A stretch of DNA of 12,739 nt, from NCBI GenBank assembly GCA_011322755.1, contig DRLZ01000326.1, positions 1 through 12,739 of the forward strand, read 5' to 3'. Origin of the DNA: Crenotrichaceae bacterium. Its GTDB lineage: Bacteria; Pseudomonadota; Gammaproteobacteria; Methylococcales; DRLZ01. The notes under the pieces are model-generated. The model worked only from the letters and a program-made list of their open reading frames with translations. It did not search any database and had not been told where the DNA came from. Made by a program: the position numbers and the translations under genes. Shown piece by piece: positions 1-6,981 of this stretch. Every line of letters starts with the position of its first letter. The first letter of the stretch is position 1.

Positions 1-1
1 A

Positions 2-1771
2 AATCTGGTTGATCAGCAATTATCAGAAATCGGACTTGATGCTGGAAAACAAAAAAGTATAAGTGGTGAACTGGTTGCCTTGCTACTTGGAACAGGAACA
101 CCAAGACAAATTCGTCCAGCCAAGCTAATAAGCATTAAGCCTAGACAGTCTGAGGCGCAATTGGATAATTCAGAAGACACTAAATGTCACTGGGTTGAAA
201 ATCTTCAGATTGGAGATTGGATTGAGTTTGTTGTAGGAAAGCAACGTCGGGAAAAACTTAAACTGATCTGGCTTGGATCTGAACCCTGGCATTATGTTTT
301 TGCCAATCAACTTGGTGTGAAACGATTTGAATTTTCCAGACAGCAATTAATCAAACATTATAAGGCAAAACTTGTCAGCAAGATTGAAAGCCCTGTGCTA
401 CCGATTGCAACACGTGCCAAACATGCGGTGGTTGAGAAATACTATACAGATGTGCGGAATAGTGCACTGGAAGATTCACGTGTTGGATTGCTTAACAGTC
501 GTGGATTACTGTCCTACTTGCGCGAAACTGAGTTTGACTCTGCAGCAACCTTGATTTTTGTGGAAATCGATGATTATAGAGTGATTAGTCAGGCATGTGG
601 TATCGAGGCAAGTGATGAAGTTGTCAAAGAGATCGCAAAACGAATCCAACAACACTCTGCAAGTAATGCAAAATTAGCTCGAATCGATGACCAGACACTT
701 TCGCTGGTTTTGCCGGATACCAGTGTGGATAGTTTTTTCCCGATGGCGTCAGCATGGGGGGAAGCATTGCGCAGTGAACCGTTTAAACATGGGAGCCAAA
801 GCTTCCCCGTCATTCTTTCTATTGGAATGATTGGATTTGATCGAAACTCTCTACACATTGACCAATTAGTAAAAAATGTTGCTGTTGCATGTGCAAGTGC
901 AAAACAATCAGGAAGGAATCATATTAAAGTCTACAGCGAAGATGACCAAAAGCTACTACAACGTGCAGAACAACTGGAATGGGCTGGCCATATTGACAAA
1001 ACACTTGCCAACAATCGATTAGTTTTAGCGTATCAGCCAATTGTCCCTGTTGCTGGTTATACAGGAATACAGCACGGTGTAAAAGGTCAGCATTACGAGG
1101 TTTTGTTGAGGGTGCTGGATGCCAAGGGAAGAATACGTCCTCCTGGCAGTTTTTTATCAGCTGGCGAACAATTGCGCAGAATGCCTGACATCGATCGTTG
1201 GGTGGTCAGTAATTTAATGATCTGGATGGAGAATAACCTGGAGTTAATCGAGTTAATTGACGGGTTGTCAGTCAATTTGTCTGGTCAATCAGTAGCCAGT
1301 GAGTCATTTCTGGATTTTGTAACCGAACAGATTTATGAAGTTAATTTTGATCCGTCCAAAATTACCTTTGAAATTACTGAAACTGTCGCAATTGATAATT
1401 TTGATCATGTAAAGAAGTTTATACAGCGCATGAATAAGCTGGGTTGTAAATTTTCACTTGATGACTTTGGAAGTGGATACGCCTCTTATTCTTACTTGCG
1501 TAACCTCGATGTTGACTATCTCAAGATTGATGGGTTGTTTGTAAAAGACATGCACACGGATTCAAAAGATTTGATGATGGTGAAGTCAATGAACGATATT
1601 GCTCATTCTCTTGGATTGAAAACAATTGCAGAATTTGTTGAAAACAAGGAAATTCTTTCTTTACTAAACGAAATTGGTGTTGATTATGCTCAGGGATATC
1701 ATGTTGGAAAACCGTCTCCAATTGCTGAGCTGGTCAACGTGTACAAGGCAAACCAGGTCGTTCCTGCATAG
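2..1771 (+). CDS. DUF1631-tail / degenerate GGDEF / EAL protein, probable c-di-GMP phosphodiesterase (5' end outside window)
   Basis: The frame is open to the left edge, and the first in-window start-like codon (TTG at 80) lies inside conserved sequence, so this is the C-terminal ~590 residues of a longer protein. Bases ~190-400 encode a segment like the C-terminal end of DUF1631 proteins (GDWIEF, then KLKLIWLG, then HYVFANQLG). A GGDEF fold follows (~470-960), but its signature is fully degenerate (R-I-DDQTL at 680-700), so cyclase activity is unlikely. The EAL domain (~980-1740) keeps the residues expected for metal binding and catalysis: EVLLR at 1097, the Asn of NLSG at 1274, FEITE at 1370-1381, DDFG at 1460, the Lys of LKIDG at 1523, AEFVE with its Glu at 1631, and QGY at 1691. 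I infer a cytoplasmic enzyme hydrolysing cyclic-di-GMP, with GGDEF as a regulatory or structural module. DUF1631 function is unknown to me. No membrane segment is visible in this part. Confidence 0.85.
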   Translation, partial: NLVDQQLSEIGLDAGKQKSISGELVALLLGTGTPRQIRPAKLISIKPRQSEAQLDNSEDTKCHWVENLQIGDWIEFVVGKQRREKLKLIWLGSEPWHYVFANQLGVKRFEFSRQQLIKHYKAKLVSKIESPVLPIATRAKHAVVEKYYTDVRNSALEDSRVGLLNSRGLLSYLRETEFDSAATLIFVEIDDYRVISQACGIEASDEVVKEIAKRIQQHSASNAKLARIDDQTLSLVLPDTSVDSFFPMASAWGEALRSEPFKHGSQSFPVILSIGMIGFDRNSLHIDQLVKNVAVACASAKQSGRNHIKVYSEDDQKLLQRAEQLEWAGHIDKTLANNRLVLAYQPIVPVAGYTGIQHGVKGQHYEVLLRVLDAKGRIRPPGSFLSAGEQLRRMPDIDRWVVSNLMIWMENNLELIELIDGLSVNLSGQSVASESFLDFVTEQIYEVNFDPSKITFEITETVAIDNFDHVKKFIQRMNKLGCKFSLDDFGSGYASYSYLRNLDVDYLKIDGLFVKDMHTDSKDLMMVKSMNDIAHSLGLKTIAEFVENKEILSLLNEIGVDYAQGYHVGKPSPIAELVNVYKANQVVPA

Positions 1772-1809
1772 TTAACAATAGAGTTTAGTATCATTTTTTC
1801 TTATCATTT

Positions 1810-1854
1810 CCCAGGGTCGGTCAGTTGAGAAACTGCTTATGGTTATGAGCTGGG
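1810..1854 (+). other. Nested inverted repeats between the EAL gene and gyrA
   Basis: CCCAG (1810-1814) can pair with CTGGG (1850-1854). Inside lies a perfect 5-bp stem, CAGTT (1822-1826) with AACTG (1831-1835), closed by a GAGA loop of the GNRA type. No T-run follows, so it is not a convincing Rho-independent terminator for the upstream gene. It may be 3'-UTR structure or chance; nothing in the sequence assigns a function. Confidence 0.3.
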
Positions 1855-1903
1855 CCTCTAAGTTGATTGCCATCACAACCTCGCTTCGATCTCTGTTCCG
1901 GTT

Positions 1904-1919
1904 GCAGAACCAATTCTGC
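1904..1919. promoter_or_regulatory. Perfect inverted repeat GCAGAA-N4-TTCTGC upstream of gyrA
   Basis: Two 6-bp arms (1904-1909 and 1914-1919) flank a CCAA spacer. The right arm reaches the expected -35 zone of the extended -10 promoter at 1937-1945, so the repeat is centred about 40 bp before the likely transcription start, a usual place for an operator. The left arm also takes part in an overlapping 4-bp stem (GGTT 1900-1903 with AACC 1908-1911), so the two hairpins exclude each other if the region is transcribed. I do not recognise the binding protein; a chance palindrome is possible. Confidence 0.35.
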
Positions 1920-1936
1920 GTATCAATCACATAATC

Positions 1937-1945
1937 TGGTATAAT
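1937..1945 (+). promoter_or_regulatory. gyrA promoter, extended -10 type
   Basis: TGG-TATAAT matches the extended -10 consensus (TGn followed by TATAAT) exactly. No good -35 hexamer sits 16-18 bp upstream (1917-1922 reads TGCGTA), which fits an extended -10 promoter. Transcription should start near 1952, giving a leader of about 54 nt before the gyrA ATG at 2006. This is the strongest promoter-like sequence I find in the window, and it could carry transcription through gyrA into serC, since no terminator is seen between them. Confidence 0.7.
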
Positions 1946-2005
1946 TATAGCTTTTGGCACAACAGTAGCTAATTATCAGCTTTTAGCACTGTATAACGGA
2001 TTTTC

Positions 2006-4606
2006 ATGTCTGAATTTGCAAAAGAAATCACACCTTTAGCTCTCGAAGAGGAGATGCAGCAGTCGTATCTGGCTTATGCGATGAGCGTCATTATTGGTCG
2101 CGCATTGCCTGATGTCAGAGACGGCTTGAAACCAGTGCATCGGCGCGTGTTGTATGCAATGCACGAGTTGGGAAATGAATGGAATAAACCTTATCTGAAA
2201 TCAGCGCGTATTGTCGGTGACGTGATCGGTAAGTACCATCCACATGGAGATACTGCTGTTTATGACGCACTTGTCAGAATGGCACAGCCATTTTCGATGC
2301 GTTACATGCTCATCGACGGGCAAGGTAATTTTGGCTCCATCGATGGTGATTCACCAGCCGCAATGCGTTACACCGAAGTACGCATGGCGCGAATCTCACA
2401 CGAATTGCTTGCTGATCTTGATAAGGATACGGTTGATTTTATCCCTAATTATGATGAGCGAGAACTGGAGCCATCGGTTCTTCCGTCCCGGGTTCCGAAT
2501 CTCTTGATCAATGGTTCATCAGGTATTGCGGTTGGGATGGCAACCAATATTCCACCGCATAATATCGCTGAGGTGATTGATGCGACATTGGCGTTAATTA
2601 AAAACCCTGAGTTATCCATACCCCAACTGATGGATTATATTCCAGGGCCTGATTTCCCGACAGCGGCGATTATCAATGGCTCGAAAGGGATTCATGAAGC
2701 CTATGAGACCGGACGAGGGCGCATTTACTTGCGCGCCAGATGTCAGTTTGAGGATATTGGTGATGGCGGGCGTCAAAGTATTGTTGTGACTGAGTTTCCT
2801 TATCAGGTCAATAAAGCACGGGTAATGGAGAAAATTGCAGAGCTGGTGAAAGAAGGCAAGCTCACCGGTATCTCGGCTATGCGTGATGAGTCTGATAAGG
2901 ATGGAATCCGTATGGTTGTTGAGCTCAAACGTGGTGAGGTGCCTGAAGTCATACTCAACAATTTGTACAAGCATACCCAGTTGCAGACTGTGTTTGGCAT
3001 CAACATGGTTGCAATCGTCAAAAACAGACCGCATTGCCTGAATCTTAAACAAGTACTGGTTGCTTTTCTGGAACATCGCCGTGAGGTGGTTACCCGGCGC
3101 ACACGTTATCTGCTGGGCAAAGCACGTGACCGAGCCCATATTCTTGAAGGTCTTGCTGTTGCGCTCGCAAACATTGATCCGATCATTGCATTAATTAAAG
3201 CATCGGCAAATCCGGCTGAAGCGAAACAACAGTTAATTGCGCAGGCCTGGACGCCCGGCATGGTCGTCGAGCTGCTTGAACGTAGCGATAGCGCTATGTC
3301 CAGGCCGGATGGTCTGGAACCTGAATATGGCTTGAGTGAGAAGGGTTATTGGTTATCGCCTGTTCAGGCACAAGCGATACTTGATCTGCGGTTGCACAGA
3401 TTGACAGGTCTGGAACAGAATAAAATTATTTCTGAGTACAAGGAAATTCTGCAAACCATTACTGAGCTGCTGAAAATTATTAACAGCGACAGTCGGTTGC
3501 TAGAAGTGATACAAGAAGAACTGAGTGCTGTACGTGAGCAGTTTGGTGATGACAGACGGACTGAGATTATTCAGGATAGACTGGAATTGTCACTTGCAGA
3601 TCTGATTACAGAAGAAGATGTTGCAGTGACCATATCACATGAAAGTTATGTGAAGGCGCAACCGATCAGCGAATACAGGGCGCAACGCAGAGGTGGGCGT
3701 GGTAAATCGGCGGCAAATAATAAAGAAGAGGATTTTGTCGATCAAATTATTATCGCTAATACCCATGATACGATTTTGTGTTTTTCCAATGCTGGAAAGG
3801 TTTACTGGTTAAAAGTATACGAATTGCCAATGGCAAGTCGCAATGCGCGCGGCAAACCTTTTGTCAATCTACTGCCTTTGTCGGATGGTGAACGGATTAA
3901 CGCCATTCTCGCTGTGCATGAATATCTGGATAATCAATTCATCTTTTTTGCGACAGAAAAGGGTACTGTTAAAAAGACTCCAATCAAGGAATTCGAACGA
4001 CAACGCTCAAATGGAAAAATAGCGATTGATTTAAAAGAAAATGATGTGCTGGTTGGTGCAATGGTCACTGATGGGCAACAAGACATCATGCTGTTTAGTT
4101 CGGATGGCAAGGCAATCCGCTTTGCCGAATCCGATGTGCGCTCAATGGGGCGAACTGCGGGTGGTGTTCGCGGAATTCGTTTGAGTGAAGGCAGTAAAGT
4201 CATTGCAGTTACTCACGCCGGTGATGAGGCAGTTTTGTCTGTTACCGAGAATGGATACGGCAAGCGCACATTGGTGAGCGAATTTTCACCTCAGGGCAGA
4301 GGTGGACGCGGTGTGATTTCAATTCAGACCAGTGAACGAAACGGCCAGGTTGTGGGTGTTTTGATGGTTGATGAAACTGACGATATCATGATCATCACCA
4401 GCGGAGGTGTATTGGTGCGTACCCGTGCCAATGAGATTTCTGTGATTGGACGCAATACTCAAGGTGTGAAAATCATTAAAATGGACGATGGCGAGAAAGT
4501 CGTCAGTGTCGATCGCATTGAGGGTTTGTCTGCCAGTGATGAAGAGATTGATGCCGATGAGCGTGTGGAACAAGATCCGGGTCAACCGGCTGACGATAAT
4601 CACTAA
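2006..4606 (+). CDS. gyrA: DNA gyrase subunit A
   Basis: GyrA is the DNA-breaking and rejoining subunit of gyrase, the A2B2 type II topoisomerase that introduces negative supercoils using ATP bound by GyrB. The 866 residues are close to the E. coli length (875). The N-terminal breakage-reunion domain holds the catalytic Tyr122 (AMRYTE) and the quinolone-resistance region HPHGDTAVYD, with Thr83 and Asp87. The C-terminal pinwheel domain carries the GyrA box as QRRGGRG (560-566), which separates gyrase from topoisomerase IV, and a second box-like QGRGGRG (763-769). The tail is acidic. The start ATG follows a weak purine stretch (ACGGA at 1996-2000) and gives the family's usual N-terminus (ITPLALEEEMQQSYL). 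Thr at position 83 is natural in several proteobacteria, so it need not mean selected drug resistance. Confidence 0.98.
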   Translation: MSEFAKEITPLALEEEMQQSYLAYAMSVIIGRALPDVRDGLKPVHRRVLYAMHELGNEWNKPYLKSARIVGDVIGKYHPHGDTAVYDALVRMAQPFSMRYMLIDGQGNFGSIDGDSPAAMRYTEVRMARISHELLADLDKDTVDFIPNYDERELEPSVLPSRVPNLLINGSSGIAVGMATNIPPHNIAEVIDATLALIKNPELSIPQLMDYIPGPDFPTAAIINGSKGIHEAYETGRGRIYLRARCQFEDIGDGGRQSIVVTEFPYQVNKARVMEKIAELVKEGKLTGISAMRDESDKDGIRMVVELKRGEVPEVILNNLYKHTQLQTVFGINMVAIVKNRPHCLNLKQVLVAFLEHRREVVTRRTRYLLGKARDRAHILEGLAVALANIDPIIALIKASANPAEAKQQLIAQAWTPGMVVELLERSDSAMSRPDGLEPEYGLSEKGYWLSPVQAQAILDLRLHRLTGLEQNKIISEYKEILQTITELLKIINSDSRLLEVIQEELSAVREQFGDDRRTEIIQDRLELSLADLITEEDVAVTISHESYVKAQPISEYRAQRRGGRGKSAANNKEEDFVDQIIIANTHDTILCFSNAGKVYWLKVYELPMASRNARGKPFVNLLPLSDGERINAILAVHEYLDNQFIFFATEKGTVKKTPIKEFERQRSNGKIAIDLKENDVLVGAMVTDGQQDIMLFSSDGKAIRFAESDVRSMGRTAGGVRGIRLSEGSKVIAVTHAGDEAVLSVTENGYGKRTLVSEFSPQGRGGRGVISIQTSERNGQVVGVLMVDETDDIMIITSGGVLVRTRANEISVIGRNTQGVKIIKMDDGEKVVSVDRIEGLSASDEEIDADERVEQDPGQPADDNH

Positions 4607-4637
4607 CTTATTAATTAAGACAAGGAACTGACAATAC

Positions 4638-5720
4638 GTGACAAGAGTTTACAATTTTAGTGCTGGACCCTCAGCGATCGCAGAATCTGTACTTAAACAA
4701 GCCCAATCAGAGTTACTGGACTGGAATGGTTGTGGCGCATCAGTGATGGAAATCAGTCATCGCAGCAAGGCTTTTATTTCCCTTGCTGAACAAAGCGAGC
4801 AACGCCTGCGTTCATTGCTTGCTATTCCAGAGAATTATCGAGTGCTTTTTTTGCAAGGTGGAGCGACCACTCAATTCGCCATGATTCCAATGAATCTGTT
4901 AGCGGACAAGCAACGTGCGGTTTATTGCTGTACTGGCGCCTGGTCGCAAAAAGCGATCAAGGAAGCAGAGATCTATTGTGATGTCACAGTCGCAACAGAT
5001 TCACAATCAGATCAATATACCGGGATTGCTGAGCAGAGCAACTGGACGATTGATACGCAAGCGGCTTATTTACACTACACCGATAATGAAACCATTCATG
5101 GTGTTGAATTTGGTTATATTCCGGATAGCAAAGGTTTGCCGCTGGTCAGCGATATGTCTTCAAATCTGTTATCGCGACCATTTGATGTTTCCCGTTTTGG
5201 CTTAATCTATGCTGGCGCACAGAAAAATATTGGTTGTGCGGGTATTACAGTGGTGATTGTACGGGATGATCTGATTGGCAATGTGATTTCTGGTACACCG
5301 AGCATGCTTGATTACAGCAAACATGCAAAGCAAGGGTCGATGTTAAATACACCACCAAGCTGGAGTTGGTATATTCTGGGTCTGGTACTGGAATGGATTG
5401 AATCTCAAGGTGGCGTGAACCGGCTTGCAGAGCTGAACAGGGAAAAAGCGGATAAATTGTATGCGGCAATTGATGCAAGTGATTTTTATCGAAACCCTGT
5501 ACACCCGGACTACCGCTCGCGGATGAATATCCCTTTTTTATTAGCTGATTCAGCGCTCGAACCGGTTTTTCTGAAATACGCTCAGGAAGCAGGTCTGGAA
5601 GGTCTGAAAGGTCATCGTTCTGTCGGTGGTCTGCGTGCAAGCATCTACAATGCCATGCCACTTTCTGGCGTAGAGCGGTTGATTGATTTAATGAATGAAT
5701 TTGAGCGTGATCACGGATAA
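4638..5720 (+). CDS. serC: Phosphoserine aminotransferase
   Basis: SerC is a cytoplasmic PLP enzyme that converts 3-phosphohydroxypyruvate and glutamate to O-phosphoserine (serine synthesis). In many proteobacteria it also makes 4-phosphohydroxy-threonine for PLP synthesis. At 360 residues it matches the family (E. coli 362). The N-terminus YNFSAGPSA is a hallmark, GGATTQF (74-80) lies in the phosphate-binding region, SDMSSN (171-176) holds the cofactor-contacting Asp, and Lys196 in YAGAQKNIG is the expected Schiff-base lysine. The C-terminal GHRSVGGLRASIYNAMP block is also typical. The start is a GTG; AAGGA at 4622-4626 lies 11 nt upstream, and this start gives the full conserved N-terminus. 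It lies 31 bp after gyrA with no terminator between, so read-through from the gyrA promoter is likely. Confidence 0.97.
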   Translation: MTRVYNFSAGPSAIAESVLKQAQSELLDWNGCGASVMEISHRSKAFISLAEQSEQRLRSLLAIPENYRVLFLQGGATTQFAMIPMNLLADKQRAVYCCTGAWSQKAIKEAEIYCDVTVATDSQSDQYTGIAEQSNWTIDTQAAYLHYTDNETIHGVEFGYIPDSKGLPLVSDMSSNLLSRPFDVSRFGLIYAGAQKNIGCAGITVVIVRDDLIGNVISGTPSMLDYSKHAKQGSMLNTPPSWSWYILGLVLEWIESQGGVNRLAELNREKADKLYAAIDASDFYRNPVHPDYRSRMNIPFLLADSALEPVFLKYAQEAGLEGLKGHRSVGGLRASIYNAMPLSGVERLIDLMNEFERDHG

Positions 5721-5790
5721 ATCAGTTCAATCGCAGCTCAGTTGTGAATCCGAAGTGTGTTTTTCAGTATCAATGTCAGGATTATTTGAT

Positions 5791-5841
5791 ATGCCGCGTT
5801 TGATTGTTGCTTGTGCCTGGGTGTTGGATGATGATGGTTAG
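5791..5841 (+). pseudogene. Short stop-interrupted frame before pheA, possible Nudix-start remnant
   Basis: An ATG at 5791, preceded at good distance by AGGA (5778-5781), reads MPRLIVACAWVLDDDG and then meets TAG at 5839. Continuing in the same frame past the stop gives FNVCVCLRQSQ and then runs straight into pheA without another stop. The pattern (hydrophobic strand, acidic-Gly turn, second hydrophobic strand, Arg) resembles the first hairpin of Nudix hydrolases, but no Nudix box is present. It could be a gene remnant, a small leader peptide or a chance frame. It is not a classical pheA attenuator, since a longer in-frame start at 5773 adds only one Phe codon. No terminator is evident in the 166-bp serC-pheA spacer. 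Confidence 0.2.
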
Positions 5842-5880
5842 TTCAATGTCTGTGTATGTCTGCGCCAAAGCCAGCACTGT

Positions 5881-5884
5881 GGAG
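5881..5884 (+). promoter_or_regulatory. pheA ribosome binding site, with ambiguous start
   Basis: GGAG lies only 2 nt before the ATG at 5887, which is unusually close, but 8 nt before an in-frame TTG at 5893, the ideal distance. Translation may therefore begin at TTG 5893, making PheA two residues shorter. The first conserved chorismate mutase residues lie downstream of both candidates, so homology does not decide. Confidence 0.5.
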
Positions 5885-5886
5885 AT

Positions 5887-6981
5887 ATGCACTTGAGTCA
5901 TCAATTAGATCAATTACGCCAACAGATCGACCAACTGGATGATCAGTTGTTGCAAATGATTAATCAGCGCGCCACACTTGCCCAGAAAGTTGCTGAAGTC
6001 AAGATAGCCAGCGGTGAGGATGTCTGTTTCTATCGGCCAGAGCGCGAAGTGAATGTACTCCGCAGGGTAATGGAAAATAACCCTGGGCCAACTACAGATG
6101 ATGGGGTTGCGAGGATATTCCGGGAGATTATGTCAACTTGTCTTGCGCTTGAGAAGCCACTCAAAGTCGCTTTTCTTGGACCGGAAGGTACGTTTACCCA
6201 GCAAGCTGCTTTTCAGCATTTTGGGCAAGCCATTCAGACTTCACCACTGGCTTCCATCGATGCTGTTTTTAGGGAAGTGACGAGCCAGATTTCTGAATAT
6301 GGCATTGTTCCGGTGGAAAACTCAACTGAAGGGGTGGTCACGCATACGCTGGACAGCTTTCTTAAATATCCACATGTGCATATCTGTGGCGAAGTTGTGT
6401 TGCGAATTCACCACAATCTAATGAGCTGTGCCAGACAGCTGGCTGACATTAAAGAGCTTGTTTCCCATGAGCAATCATTTGCCCAGTGCAGGGGATGGCT
6501 GGATCGTTATCTGCCGACGATAAAACGTACTAGTGTAGCCAGTAATGGTGAAGCAGCGCGTCTGGCAGCAGAAAATCCTGCAATCGGTGCAATAGCGGGT
6601 AATATTGCTGCGAAACTGTATGACGTGAATATTTTGCAACAAAACATTGAAGATGAACCGGACAATACCACACGGTTTCTTGTGATTGGCACGCAACCCG
6701 TACTCGCAACCGGAAATGATAAAACAAGTTTGTTGTTGTCAACAGATAACCGCCCTGGATCGCTGTATGACATGCTTGCTCCATTCTCCAGACATGCAAT
6801 CAGCATGACTAAAATTGAATCCAGACCATCGAAACAGGCAAACTGGGATTATGTTTTTTTTCTCGATATTATCGGTCATAAAGATGATGCTGATGTTGCC
6901 GCAGCGCTTTCGGATCTGCGTGATAAAGTAACGATTTCAAGAGTGTTGGGCTCATATCCCACTGCGGTCATTGGGGCTTGA
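5887..6981 (+). CDS. pheA: P-protein: chorismate mutase / prephenate dehydratase
   Basis: This bifunctional cytoplasmic enzyme converts chorismate to prephenate and then to phenylpyruvate, the precursor of phenylalanine. The 364 residues hold three parts. An AroQ-type all-helical chorismate mutase spans ~1-85 (LRQQIDQLDDQLLQMINQR, then RPEREVNVLRR). The prephenate dehydratase spans ~93-270, with FLGPEGTF at 96, VPVENSTEG, and the TRF catalytic motif with Thr262. An ACT regulatory domain spans ~280-355, with GSLYDML at 291 and ESRP at 311, the two elements that form the Phe-binding site in this family. Feedback inhibition by Phe is therefore expected. It ends TGA directly followed by the hisC ATG, which suggests translational coupling. 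See the separate entry for the start ambiguity. An 8-T run lies at 6854-6861 in the ACT domain. Confidence 0.97.
   Translation: MHLSHQLDQLRQQIDQLDDQLLQMINQRATLAQKVAEVKIASGEDVCFYRPEREVNVLRRVMENNPGPTTDDGVARIFREIMSTCLALEKPLKVAFLGPEGTFTQQAAFQHFGQAIQTSPLASIDAVFREVTSQISEYGIVPVENSTEGVVTHTLDSFLKYPHVHICGEVVLRIHHNLMSCARQLADIKELVSHEQSFAQCRGWLDRYLPTIKRTSVASNGEAARLAAENPAIGAIAGNIAAKLYDVNILQQNIEDEPDNTTRFLVIGTQPVLATGNDKTSLLLSTDNRPGSLYDMLAPFSRHAISMTKIESRPSKQANWDYVFFLDIIGHKDDADVAAALSDLRDKVTISRVLGSYPTAVIGA

Noticed and set aside
1772..1960. 62-codon minus-strand frame in the EAL-gyrA spacer
   Set aside because: It starts with GTG, has no Shine-Dalgarno, ends at the upstream gene's stop, shows no recognisable motif and covers the gyrA promoter.
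2237..2269. Thr83 in the GyrA quinolone region as acquired resistance
   Set aside because: Thr at this position is the natural residue in several proteobacteria, and Asp87 is intact.
2612..3139. 175-codon minus-strand frame inside gyrA
   Set aside because: It lies wholly antisense to well-conserved gyrA codons, with composition typical of an antisense shadow and no family motif.
5706..5715. Perfect 10-bp palindrome CGTGATCACG at the serC stop
   Set aside because: It encodes the last residues (Arg-Asp-His-Gly), has no loop and no T-run after it, and is short enough to be chance.
5742..5770. TTGTGA-N17-CAGTAT as a pheA promoter
   Set aside because: The -10 matches only three of six positions and other placements are equally poor, so a promoter cannot be supported here.
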